A stretch of 58,692 bases of DNA from Chthoniobacteraceae bacterium (lineage in GTDB: Bacteria; Verrucomicrobiota; Verrucomicrobiia; Chthoniobacterales; Chthoniobacteraceae), in contig CANFTB010000032.1 of the NCBI GenBank assembly GCA_947449735.1, positions 1 to 58,692 on the forward strand, in the 5' to 3' direction. The notes under the pieces are model-generated. The model made no database searches. It had not been told where the DNA came from and worked only from the letters and a program-made list of their open reading frames with translations. Shown in pieces: positions 38,401 through 46,535 of this stretch. The position numbers were made by a program, and so were the translations under genes. Position 1 is the stretch's first letter; each line of letters opens with the position of its first letter.

Positions 38401-40397
38401 GCGGTGGCCGCGGGAAACAGCACGCGATTCAAACATGGAAGCATTCCCGTTGCGGACGTGGCTGTTGCGAGAGCGTAGTCTGTGAGCGTTTGCAGCTCCT
38501 TGATGTTGGGAAGGCGCCAGTCCGTGTAGCCGCCGGCCGTCAGGGACTCTGCGTATCCAAGGGCGCTCTCCCAGTTCAGGGAGGAGCCCGGGACCTGGGT
38601 CCACATGAGGCTCGTATCCAGGTCGGTAATGGTGCCGTCCCCGTTGTTCAGGTAGTTGTGTCCGTTGGTCGGCTTCGCACCCCGCACATAGCGCGCATGA
38701 TATCGGTAGCTGCCTCCTGCGCTGAGGGTCTCCGTCTTCGGCTTGCCACCCATGCCTCCACCGGAATTTGCGCACCAGACGTTTGTGGTGCTCGAGCCGT
38801 ACGCGTCGCTTGTCCACCAGTAGTCGGCGGAACCTGCCGGGTTATTTTGGAAGTAGGCCGGGTCTAGCGCGGAAGTCGCGTTGTTGAGGTTGAAGATGCT
38901 GAACAACTCGGAGGGAGTCGGGAGCCGCCAGTCCGAGTAGCCGCCTGTGGTCACTGTTCCGGCGGCTGCAATGGCGGCGGGCCATGCACATTCGCCCAGG
39001 TCCGTCTTCTGCCACATCAACCCTGTGACATTGTCTGTGATCGTTCCGTTGTTGTTGTCGGTGAACGACTGCCGGTGCAGTGAGTAGTCGGAATCCTCGC
39101 CAAAGGTTGAAGTGGTGTCGCTAGCCTGGCTGGTGTCGGGAACGGCGAGCATGCTCGAGCCGCCCATGGCATAGGCCTTGATCCGCGAAGTTGATGTGGG
39201 CGTGGCAGTTGTCGTGGTCGTGCTGGCCGCCGTCGTTACCGGGTAGGTGGCAGACGATGTTTTGATCCCCGTCGGGAGCCGCCACGTCACTTTCAGCGTT
39301 CCTGCTGCACGGTCAAAGTTCCAGCACTGATCATAGCTTGTCCCATTGTGGGTGTAGCGCATCAGATAATTGTCGTTGGACGCCACAGCCCCCGGAGATG
39401 TGTCTAGCTGCAGATCTCCAGAGCCGTTCGCGGCTAGGGCCACGGGATTTATAAAGGCGGTGATGAGCACCGTGCCTCCAACTGGCTCCGCCTGATAGCC
39501 GATGCCGTCGGTGCGCCTGCTGCGCATCGGGCTGACCGCCGGTTGCGGATCCACCTGGCCGTCGAGATAGCTCACAGTGCCGTAGAACTTGGAGTTCATG
39601 AAGGGCATGGCCGGCGTCCAGGTGCCGGAGTTCAGAGCGCCGCGTGCATGATAATGGTAGCCCCACGTTCCGTGATTGTGACCGCCGCAGGTGTCGAGAG
39701 GCAGCATCGGCGAGCCGTCCGGCTCGACGTAGCCGTACATCGGGTAGCCGTCTAGCACCCAGGCAAGCGGCTTGTCATTCCCCAGCACGGGCGTCAGATG
39801 CGTTGGAGCAATGTGGTAGTGGTAGTCGTCGGCCATCCCGCTGTGGCCGCCGTAAGCGTCCAGTTCCCCGATGCTGTAGGAGTACTGGCCGGTGTTGTTC
39901 GCCGGGTTGAAAATCGGGATGCCGTTGGACGCGAGTGCGATGGCTCCACGAAGAAACTGGGTCGAATTGATCTCGTACGGAACGCTGGCCGGCACTGGGA
40001 CAAGAGGAATTCGCCAGTAGTTGGGAATGCTTCCGTTGGGCGTGCTCGCAAAGTAGGAAGCAGTCATCGGCACCTGCTGGTTCCACGCGGTGATGCCTAC
40101 CATCAAATTCGGCATCAGCGTGCGGTCGGGAAACCCGTCGGATTCCTCGTAGAAAAACGTATCGTCCCAGTAAAAGCGGACCTTCGGTTTGAAGGGCGCA
40201 AACGAGGCCGCCATCAATGCAGCACGCGGGCTTCCTTCACCCAGGGCTGCCGCCGGACCAGACGCATTTCCAAACCAGGCGGGCGCGCCCGAAGCTCCGG
40301 CGTCAGCCTCGTGCGCGCGGATCTCTTGGAAGCCGCTGACGCACAAAGCGAGAGCTGCAAAGAGAGCGCTGTTGATAAAAGGGGCGACGCGACTCAT
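35403..40397 (-). CDS. Giant exported YHYH / DUF1566 / Ig-repeat mosaic protein
   Basis: A 1664-residue protein beginning with a signal peptide (FINSALFAALALCVSGF). A YHYH domain covers about 75-330 with its two diagnostic YHYH motifs at 192-195 and 247-250. Two DUF1566 (Lcl C-terminal) domains follow at ~445-590 and ~595-750 (DNVTGLMWQKTD, YSDWRLPTPSELFSI; DTSLMWTQVPG, YTDWRLPNIKELQTL). Then come an abnormal-spindle-type choice-of-anchor domain (~770-880), a MAM-like region with DGLHGDGAAGDGIYGAL, a putative-Ig repeat (LPTGLRINSSTGMISGTPTK) and a ~350-residue beta-rich C terminus. Cell-surface adhesion or binding is likely; no enzyme motif is seen. The start at 40397 gives the signal peptide. 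Confidence 0.85.
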   Translation of the reverse strand: MSRVAPFINSALFAALALCVSGFQEIRAHEADAGASGAPAWFGNASGPAAALGEGSPRAALMAASFAPFKPKVRFYWDDTFFYEESDGFPDRTLMPNLMVGITAWNQQVPMTASYFASTPNGSIPNYWRIPLVPVPASVPYEINSTQFLRGAIALASNGIPIFNPANNTGQYSYSIGELDAYGGHSGMADDYHYHIAPTHLTPVLGNDKPLAWVLDGYPMYGYVEPDGSPMLPLDTCGGHNHGTWGYHYHARGALNSGTWTPAMPFMNSKFYGTVSYLDGQVDPQPAVSPMRSRRTDGIGYQAEPVGGTVLITAFINPVALAANGSGDLQLDTSPGAVASNDNYLMRYTHNGTSYDQCWNFDRAAGTLKVTWRLPTGIKTSSATYPVTTAASTTTTTATPTSTSRIKAYAMGGSSMLAVPDTSQASDTTSTFGEDSDYSLHRQSFTDNNNGTITDNVTGLMWQKTDLGECAWPAAIAAAGTVTTGGYSDWRLPTPSELFSIFNLNNATSALDPAYFQNNPAGSADYWWTSDAYGSSTTNVWCANSGGGMGGKPKTETLSAGGSYRYHARYVRGAKPTNGHNYLNNGDGTITDLDTSLMWTQVPGSSLNWESALGYAESLTAGGYTDWRLPNIKELQTLTDYALATATSATGMLPCLNRVLFPAATATAYWSSTSLKNNPAQAWLVEFGVNASVSPSKGPSRGSQGIISYEDKTSTYPVFAVRTTSVVSQIGVSFGGSVLYDNASTLAFSGVEYGQTAFKTLTVKNNGSTSLTLSGAYIDGTNASSFGLGPFPAATVIAGSSATLQVSYAANEAGPKTAVLHITSSDSSVGGAFDIALSGTPSIPAPAVTNTWVITGTVGGSSGAVVNSTVRAAPGAVVSAVTGSYFDGGQSTATVFSETMSATASPAQIGWTGTGTERTWSVATQGPPDSFSQSSAANQGPGNACGLKVEKCGSSLASNTLTNSDSINTTGISGYVDFRMATSDLGSQNGWVFQLSSDSGVTWSTRLSELTGSNHGTSLYHYPLASSELVPTLKMRFQFSGSDPAPPARPSKFYLDDIRVVVTANNAAAPFTLFDDGLHGDGAAGDGIYGALIAGGTTQSIASYTVTATDSNAGATSTAGTLSAFPLILSASSQIISSSGGTYTLSVAATERWTLSGLPAWASVSQSSGYSANLTVTVAENTFQSSRSAVLLFNNAAHTLTQSAKIYETIVGGNFTLSTGGAASGVLYTAVSLPTGLRINSSTGMISGTPTKAGDYAVLVSSYSNGLFNSSSTRNIKVLPLSAGVVGSFFGLLERDAILNNNLGGSLQLTVTSTGTCTGRLLIGNTWTLLKGQLQADPTAPTSATLSLPLPKFGDGVVLNLVFDGTHQTVTGSLTDSFRSASVRGSRSPWSALLKATSYAGLHSFYMDQQDASANLPQGYSFGTVNISSITGSNVVLGTLADGTRIVTSGPLGSAGEVAFYASLSSGKGSVFGGLFVTAGTNAPLNNTLSGEASWLKPASSQSSQSIPYAAGFGPLPLLISGGRYVVVPSGGRVLGLGASTNNARLIFSKGGLEAESLEFWRSVTVLNPSSTGAINRATVAAGSISVALPLLNTASGAFSGSASVPATPSASVRSITFQGQIVNTGTATKGYGFFLFPQIPTGSQTSVTAPKLSGRMVLEAQLP

Positions 40398-40761
40398 ATG
40401 GGTGGTGTGTAGCGGTTGGACGGACGATATTGCAGGCGGAATGACCCACGGCTGACCCACCCGCCGAGCGGCTGCCCGGTAAATGGCAGCATGGCTATGT
40501 TAACCGCGTGTTCAAAGCGGAGAATAGAAAAGGCTTTGTAAAAAAGCAGTTTGTGATGCCGCTGGAGCAGCGCTGTTGAAATCAAACCGGCGCGTCCTTG
40601 TTCCAGCTTTCATCAACCATCCGCTTTTGCCGGTCCACCCTTGCAAGGGTCTCTTCGACCGCAAAGCCCCAAGGGTCGGTGGAGGAAAACCCCAATAAAC
40701 CCTGTTCCAAAGGGTTTTCTCGGAAAGGAGGCTTGTGTAAGATCATGTCTCCGCCGTCCTC
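40398..40761. promoter_or_regulatory. Divergent intergenic region with hairpin and a possible leader ORF
   Basis: These 364 bases separate the giant YHYH gene (minus) from PSD1 pair 4 (plus). AAACCCT (40697-40703) and AGGGTTT (40711-40717) form a 7-bp stem with a 7-base loop and a short T-run. A strong AAAGGAGG at 40724-40731 is closer to an ATG at 40745 (33 codons, ends 40846, overlapping the PSD1 start in another frame) than to the PSD1 ATG at 40762. This could be a leader peptide or chance. No other gene is visible. Confidence 0.35.
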
Positions 40762-43700
40762 ATGTACTCCACCCCTTTGGTCAAATTTCTCGTTTCCGGC
40801 CTTGCCGTTGCCTGTTCCGGTTCCGCCTTGTTCGCGGCGTCTTTGAAGGCGAAGCCCGGTTTGGATACGGCCTCGTTGCCTGAACCTGTCAAAAGACCTG
40901 TCAAATATTTCGGGGATGTGCACCCCATTCTTGTCGAACATTGCGTGTCCTGCCACGGACCGAAAAAGCAGAAGGGCGGACTGCGGCTGGACTCGCTCGA
41001 GGCAGCTGTCGCCGGGGGCGCGAGCTACGGCGCCGCGATCATTCCCGGGCGCAGCGCGGAGAGTCCGCTGGTCATTTTCACGGCACATCTCGAGCCCGAC
41101 ATGGAAATGCCCCCCGAAAAGGCGAAGCTTTCCGACGAGGCGATCGCCATTCTGCGTGCCTGGATCGACGATGGGGCGAAATGGCCCCAGACTGGTCCTG
41201 CAGCGCATCCGGATGGAGTCGTTGCGCTCGGCGATCAAAAAGCGATCTTCAAAAAAGCCGCCTCTCACTGGTCTTTCCAGCCTGTGCGTCGCGCCGAGGC
41301 CGCCACACTGGCCGAAGGGTCAAAGACGATCGACACCCTCGTTGCTTCCAAACTCGAGGCGAAAGGCCTCAAGCCTTCCCAGCGAGCCGATGCGCGCACA
41401 CTTTTAAAGCGATTGCACTTCGACCTCACCGGCCTTCCCCCGGCGCCCGCCGAGGTCGACGCGTTCACGGCCGCCTTCGCCTTCGAGCCCCGAGCAGCGC
41501 TCACTGCGAAAGCTGACGAGTTGATCGCCTCGCCAGCCTTCGGAGAACGATGGGGCCGCTACTGGCTGGACCTCGCACGATACGCGGACACGCAGGATTT
41601 TTTCCCGCAACCGGACATGCGCTACCCGTTTGCCTGGACCTACAGGGACTACGTCATCCGAGCGTTCAACGCCGACAAGCCCTATAACACCTTCATCCGA
41701 GAACAAATTGCAGCGGATCAACTGGGCCTTGCCGCGGATGATCCGACACTCGCAGCACTGGGTTACCTGACCGTGGGTCCGCGGTTTCTTCGACGGCAGG
41801 ATGAGATCATCAACGATCGCATCGACGTCATTACAAGAGGCCTGATGGGGCTCACAGTGGCGTGCGCCCGCTGCCACGATCACAAGTACGATCCCATTCC
41901 GACCGCCGATTTCTACGCACTCCACGGGGTCTTCAGCAGCACCGAGGATTTGACGCAGTTGCCCGAGATTGTGCAGGCGGGATCAAAGACGGATCCCAAG
42001 TCGCGGGCTGAGTATGAAGCCGCATCTACAAAAGCGCGGACGGCGCAGTCTGACTTTTTGAAGAGCCTGAAGGACAAGGCGGTCGCGGATATCGCAGCGA
42101 AGCCCGAGGTGTACTTCGACGCGTTGTGCCAGATGGAGGTTAAGAAGACTGCCGACGCACGCAAGCTTCTGGGTGGAAAGCAGATGATCGAGACGGCTTT
42201 GACGCCCCTCGGCCAGCAGTGGGGCGCGTTGAAGAGCAACGTCAAATGGAAGAACCACCCGGTGGTGGGATTGCTGGCGCAGGTGGCCGCCACCGCAGCC
42301 GAGGGCAAGGAGGCCGCCATCCGCACTGCGCTCGAAACCGGTCGCATTGCGGGCGGCAAGATTGAGATCCAAACGCTGGTTCTGGCTACGCTTCGGGAAG
42401 CGCAACCCAAGGACGAGGTTGCATTGGTGGGCGCCTATGGAGCGCTGCTTGCCAGAGTGCAAAAGGAATCCGACGAAGCTTCCAAAGAGGTCACAAAGGC
42501 GTTCTTCGGCGAAGGCGGCTGGCTGGATTTGTCGCTCAAGGACGTGGAGGCAGCCCACCGCCAGCAATCGGAGGGACGCAAGGAGTTGGACAAGCTGGAG
42601 ACTGCCATCTCCAGTCTGGAATCCACCCACGCAGGCGCGCCGCCCCGCGCCATGGCGGTGAAGGACAAGGCCAAGCCGGTTACTCCGGTGATTTTCGTGC
42701 GTGGAGACACCGCCAAAAGGGGAGACCCCGTGGACCGCCGGTTTCTCGAAGTGCTCGATCCTGCAAAGAAGGCTTTTTCCCCCGAAAAAAGCGGCCGCCT
42801 GGAGTTGGCCGACAAGATCGGAAACGCGGACAATCCTCTGACTCCGCGGGTCTGGGCCAACCACGTCTGGAGACATCTGCTGGGCCGTCCGCTGGTTAAA
42901 AGCACGGGCGACTTCGGGCTCCAAGCCGAACCCCCCAGTCATCCGGAATTGCTCGATTGGATGGCCTCGGCGCTGGTCCAAAGGGGCTGGTCCACAAAGC
43001 AGCTGGTGCGCGACATTGTGCTGTCCGAATCTTACTTGCAGCGGAGCATGGACCGCCCGGAAGCGGCCTCGGAAGATCCCGACAACACCCTGCTCTGGCG
43101 CGCAAACCGCCGGCGCATGGATTTTGAGGCTATGCGCGATGCAATGCTCGCGACCAGCGGGCAGCTCGACGGCACGCCGGGGGGACGTGCCGTCAACCTG
43201 ACCGCCGAGCCTTTCAGCGGCCGACGCACCGTTTATGGGTTTGTGGACCGTGTGAACTTGGATCCACTTTTCACGACGTTTGATTTTCCGTTTCCAGACA
43301 TCGCAAATACCGAGCGTTCGCAAACAATGGTGCCGCAGCAGGCGCTCTTTGCGCTTAATGACGGGTTCATTGTAAGTCAGGCGCGCGCGCTGGCTGCGGC
43401 TGCGGAGAAGCAAGGCGAGGCTTCAGCCTTGGCGTGGCTTTACCAGCGAATTTACCAGCGTCCTCCAAGCCCCGCCGAACTCGGCCTCGCCAGGGAGTTT
43501 TGGGACCAGACCGCGAGCGTGCCCAAAAGGCAGCCGGGTGGTGTCTGGATGTACGGTGTCGGGAATGCCGATCCCGCGGTCCCGCGTGAAAAGGCCTTTC
43601 AAGAGCTCGCCTACTTTGATCCGCAAAGCAAACGCTACCAGGGCGGGCGCGTCTTTCCCCACCCGCAGTTCACCTTCACCAGCCTCTCGGCCGGAGGAGG

Positions 43701-44148
43701 GCATCCCGGAGTTGGTATCACCGGAGCGGCCGTGCGCCGTTGGGTGGCTCCGTATCAAGGCACCTTCGATATTGGCGGCGAGGCGGCCGTCGGCAATCAG
43801 GGCACCGGGGACGGAATCCGCATCCGCATCATCTCCTCGCGGAAAGGCCTTTTGGGCGAATGGATTGCGGACCGCTCGACGGCCAGGACCGAGTTGAAGG
43901 GTGTGCGCATTTCGGCAGGCGAAGTGCTCGACTTCAGCGTCGACTGTCGCGAGAGCACAAATTCAGATGGGTTCCGCTGGGTTCCTTCCATTCATCTAGT
44001 CGTGATGCCTGAATCCGCGCCGAAGACCTTGCAGACGGTCTGGGACGCCCAGACCGATTTCAAGGCGCCCCCGCCTCCCAAGCTCAAGCCTTTGGAGCAG
44101 GTGGCGCACGCCCTTTTGATGACCAACGAGTTCTTGTTTGTCGACTAA
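40762..44148 (+). CDS. PSD1-type cytochrome/DUF1549/DUF1553 protein with C-terminal inserted domain (pair 4)
   Basis: An 1128-residue exported protein: signal peptide (MYSTPLVKFLVSGLAVACSG), cytochrome C domain with CVSCH at 61-65, DUF1549 at ~189-391 with [13 protein letters not shown], a helical linker (~400-640) and DUF1553 from ~677 (ELADKIGNADNPLTPRVWAN). Unlike its paralogues it carries an extra ~180-residue domain between the usual end (LYQRIYQRPPSPAELGLARE) and the terminal LLMTNEFLFVD. The insert (GVWMYGVGNADP, AAVRRWVAPYQGTFDIGGEA, GIRIRIISSRKGLLGEWIAD) looks like a beta-sandwich binding domain. The DUF1501 partner starts 40 bases later. Confidence 0.92.
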   Translation: MYSTPLVKFLVSGLAVACSGSALFAASLKAKPGLDTASLPEPVKRPVKYFGDVHPILVEHCVSCHGPKKQKGGLRLDSLEAAVAGGASYGAAIIPGRSAESPLVIFTAHLEPDMEMPPEKAKLSDEAIAILRAWIDDGAKWPQTGPAAHPDGVVALGDQKAIFKKAASHWSFQPVRRAEAATLAEGSKTIDTLVASKLEAKGLKPSQRADARTLLKRLHFDLTGLPPAPAEVDAFTAAFAFEPRAALTAKADELIASPAFGERWGRYWLDLARYADTQDFFPQPDMRYPFAWTYRDYVIRAFNADKPYNTFIREQIAADQLGLAADDPTLAALGYLTVGPRFLRRQDEIINDRIDVITRGLMGLTVACARCHDHKYDPIPTADFYALHGVFSSTEDLTQLPEIVQAGSKTDPKSRAEYEAASTKARTAQSDFLKSLKDKAVADIAAKPEVYFDALCQMEVKKTADARKLLGGKQMIETALTPLGQQWGALKSNVKWKNHPVVGLLAQVAATAAEGKEAAIRTALETGRIAGGKIEIQTLVLATLREAQPKDEVALVGAYGALLARVQKESDEASKEVTKAFFGEGGWLDLSLKDVEAAHRQQSEGRKELDKLETAISSLESTHAGAPPRAMAVKDKAKPVTPVIFVRGDTAKRGDPVDRRFLEVLDPAKKAFSPEKSGRLELADKIGNADNPLTPRVWANHVWRHLLGRPLVKSTGDFGLQAEPPSHPELLDWMASALVQRGWSTKQLVRDIVLSESYLQRSMDRPEAASEDPDNTLLWRANRRRMDFEAMRDAMLATSGQLDGTPGGRAVNLTAEPFSGRRTVYGFVDRVNLDPLFTTFDFPFPDIANTERSQTMVPQQALFALNDGFIVSQARALAAAAEKQGEASALAWLYQRIYQRPPSPAELGLAREFWDQTASVPKRQPGGVWMYGVGNADPAVPREKAFQELAYFDPQSKRYQGGRVFPHPQFTFTSLSAGGGHPGVGITGAAVRRWVAPYQGTFDIGGEAAVGNQGTGDGIRIRIISSRKGLLGEWIADRSTARTELKGVRISAGEVLDFSVDCRESTNSDGFRWVPSIHLVVMPESAPKTLQTVWDAQTDFKAPPPPKLKPLEQVAHALLMTNEFLFVD

Positions 44149-44188
44149 CGGCAGCGCAACCAGAGCCGGCTGATTTTATTAAAACCCT

Positions 44189-45640
44189 ATGAAACCAGAC
44201 TTTATTCAAGGCCTTCTTGCCACGCAGCGGCCTGTATCGAGGAGGCAGGCGCTTTCACAAGCCGGTTTTGGGATCGGCGGCCTTGCGCTTGCCGGTGTTC
44301 TCAGCGACATGGGTCTGACCAGCGCCCACGCCGCCGCCGAGGGTTCTCCACTCGCCTCCCACGCTTCTATGCAAGTCGGGAAGGCGAAGCGCATCATTCA
44401 CTTGTTCATGAACGGAGGGCCGTCCCAAATGGACACCTTCGATCCAAAGCCCAAGCTGAACGAGTTCCACGGCAAGACCCTTCCCGCCGGCAAGGATCTC
44501 GGTAAGGACAAGCGCCTGAGCGGGGCCGCGCTGGGGTCTAAGTTTGCATTTAAAAAACACGGTCAAAGCGGCATCGAGATCAGCGAGCTGTTTCCTAACG
44601 TCGCGCGTCATGCCGATGAGCTTTGTGTGATCCGTTCCATGTTCAGCGACGTGCCCAATCACGAGTCCGCTCTCATGATGATGAACACGGGAAACCTCTC
44701 GCTCCCGCGGCCAAGCGTCGGTTCTTGGGTATTGTACGGGCTCGGTTCCGAAAACCAAAGCCTGCCTGGCTTCGTCGTCTTGTGCCCCGGCGGCCTACCT
44801 GTTTCACAAAGCGCCAACTGGCGCTCGGCCTTCCTGCCCGGAATCTATCAGGGAACCCACGTGGACGCCAAAAAGTCTGCGGACCCCGAGCAGCTCATCG
44901 CCAATCTTCGCAACGACTTCGTGCTCCCCGACCAGCAGCGCAAGCAGCTGAGCTATATCCAGCGCCTCAACGAAATGCACAGGCAGGACCGGCAGGGGGA
45001 CTCCCAGCTTGAAGCTCGCATCCAGTCGATGGAGCTAGCTTTCCGCATGCAGACCGAGGCCACAGACGCTTTTGATGTAAACCGCGAGCCGGAGAGCATC
45101 CGGAAACTGTACGGCGATTCGTTGCAGGGCCGCCAGATGCTGATGGCCCGACGCCTTGTAGAGAGAGGTGTGCGTTACGTCCAGGTGTGGCATGGCGCGG
45201 GGCAGCCCTGGGACAGCCATAACAGCATCGAGGAGTCTCATCGAAGGCTTGCCGGCGAATGCGACCAGCCCATCGCAGCGTTGCTTCAAGACCTCAAGAG
45301 CCGCGGAATGCTGGAGGACACCCTCGTGATTTGGGGCGGCGAGTTCGGACGCACGCCGACCGCCCAGATGCCGCTTACCCCAAAGGTCGGGCGGGATCAC
45401 CATTCCGATGGATTTTCCATCTGGATGGCGGGAGGCGGAGTCAAAGCCGGGCACATACATGGAGCCACCGATGAAATTGGACTCGGCATCGCGCAGGGCA
45501 AGGTTCACGTCCACGATCTGCACGCAACGATCCTGCACTTGCTCGGGTTCGATCACGAAGCCCTGACCTACCGATACGCCGGGCGCGATTTCCGCCTCAC
45601 CGACGTATTTGGAAAGGTGGTCAAGGATCTGCTCGCCTGA
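44189..45640 (+). CDS. DUF1501 family protein (pair 4)
   Basis: A 483-residue Tat-exported DUF1501 protein (VSRRQALSQAGFGIGGLALA). It has the most canonical motif set: HLFMNGGPSQMDTFDPKPKL, VRYVQVWHGAGQPWDSHN, VIWGGEFGRTPTAQM and [20 protein letters not shown]. It follows PSD1 after 40 bases and closes this transcription unit before the FadR-type regulator region. Confidence 0.92.
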   Translation: MKPDFIQGLLATQRPVSRRQALSQAGFGIGGLALAGVLSDMGLTSAHAAAEGSPLASHASMQVGKAKRIIHLFMNGGPSQMDTFDPKPKLNEFHGKTLPAGKDLGKDKRLSGAALGSKFAFKKHGQSGIEISELFPNVARHADELCVIRSMFSDVPNHESALMMMNTGNLSLPRPSVGSWVLYGLGSENQSLPGFVVLCPGGLPVSQSANWRSAFLPGIYQGTHVDAKKSADPEQLIANLRNDFVLPDQQRKQLSYIQRLNEMHRQDRQGDSQLEARIQSMELAFRMQTEATDAFDVNREPESIRKLYGDSLQGRQMLMARRLVERGVRYVQVWHGAGQPWDSHNSIEESHRRLAGECDQPIAALLQDLKSRGMLEDTLVIWGGEFGRTPTAQMPLTPKVGRDHHSDGFSIWMAGGGVKAGHIHGATDEIGLGIAQGKVHVHDLHATILHLLGFDHEALTYRYAGRDFRLTDVFGKVVKDLLA

Positions 45641-45728
45641 CCGCCGCCAGCGGGACACCAGGACGCCGACTCTGAGCAAAGGCCGCCGAATTTCGCCTAA
45701 CAATTCCTTTTCCCTTGGGTTTCACACT

Positions 45729-45744
45729 GGTAAGACCTCTTACC
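45729..45744. promoter_or_regulatory. GntR/FadR-type operator
   Basis: GGTAAGA-CC-TCTTACC is a perfect 7+7 inverted repeat with a 2-base centre, 78 bases before the FadR-family regulator start. Its size and GGTnnnACC-like core fit operators of the FadR/PdhR group of GntR regulators, so it is probably bound by the neighbouring gene product. Confidence 0.65.
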
Positions 45745-45821
45745 TTGCCCCGTTCCGCCCCCGGAATCTGCCGCCCGCCAGTCCTTTGCCGCGCCGCGCC
45801 GCCCGCGCTACCCTCTGATCC

Positions 45822-46532
45822 ATGAACATTACCGCTCTTCAACGCCCCGTCTCCCTGGTGGAGGGGGTCTGCCAGCAGCTCGCCGAGTTGGTCCGCGGGA
45901 CTACCTCCCAAGACGACCGCTGGCTTCCGGCGGAGAGATCCCTCGCCGAGCAGCTCGGAGTGAGCCGCACCGTCGTCCGCGAAGCCACCAAGCGCCTCGA
46001 ACAACAGGGCCTGCTGGAGATCCAGCACGGCACCGGAATCAAGGTGGTCAACAAGCTCCACCGCCCACTGAACGACTCGCTTTCACTCCTCATTCCGGAT
46101 GTCGCCGAGCGGCTCCAGCAGCTCAATGAAACGCGCATGTCGATCGAGCCCGACGCGGCCGCCTTTGCCGCGGAGCGCGCTTCGGAGGAGCACATTCGGC
46201 AAATGCAAAAAATCCAGGCCGAGCTCGAGTCCGCGCCCGACCACGCGGCCGCCATCGAGGCCGATATTTCGATGCATCGCGCCATCGCCCAAGCCAGTGG
46301 AAATCTGATCTACCAGCTCGTCCTAGACTCCCTCGCCGACATTGGTTTCACCAGCCGGCTGCGCACCATTGGGCGGATCGGCAAGGCGGGTGCCGTCGAG
46401 CACCACGGGCAAATCCTTGAGGCCATCATCAACCGGGACCCTGCGGCGGCTCGCGCTGCCATGCAGAGGCACATCCTAGCGGCCGGCGAAGACATGGACC
46501 TTCCCTCCCTCGCGGCGCAGACAACCAGATAA
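45822..46532 (+). CDS. FadR-subfamily GntR transcriptional regulator
   Basis: A 236-residue cytoplasmic repressor-type regulator. The N-terminal winged helix reads WLPAERSLAEQLGVSRTVV, then REATKRLEQQGLLEIQHGTG. The C-terminal all-helical FCD domain keeps the metal-binding set: Asp and His in EADISMHRAIAQASGN, then EHHGQILEAI and AAMQRHI. FCD regulators of this type usually sense small carboxylates or sugar acids. It starts 78 bases after a perfect inverted repeat and is followed three bases later by a CocE/NonD hydrolase, then PSD1 and DUF1501, so it most likely controls this whole operon and itself. Confidence 0.92.
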   Translation: MNITALQRPVSLVEGVCQQLAELVRGTTSQDDRWLPAERSLAEQLGVSRTVVREATKRLEQQGLLEIQHGTGIKVVNKLHRPLNDSLSLLIPDVAERLQQLNETRMSIEPDAAAFAAERASEEHIRQMQKIQAELESAPDHAAAIEADISMHRAIAQASGNLIYQLVLDSLADIGFTSRLRTIGRIGKAGAVEHHGQILEAIINRDPAAARAAMQRHILAAGEDMDLPSLAAQTTR

Positions 46533-46535
46533 GCC

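Noticed and set aside
41983..43413. 476-codon open frame on the minus strand
   Set aside because: Antisense to PSD1 pair 4; no motif, no plausible start, composition typical of a mirror frame.
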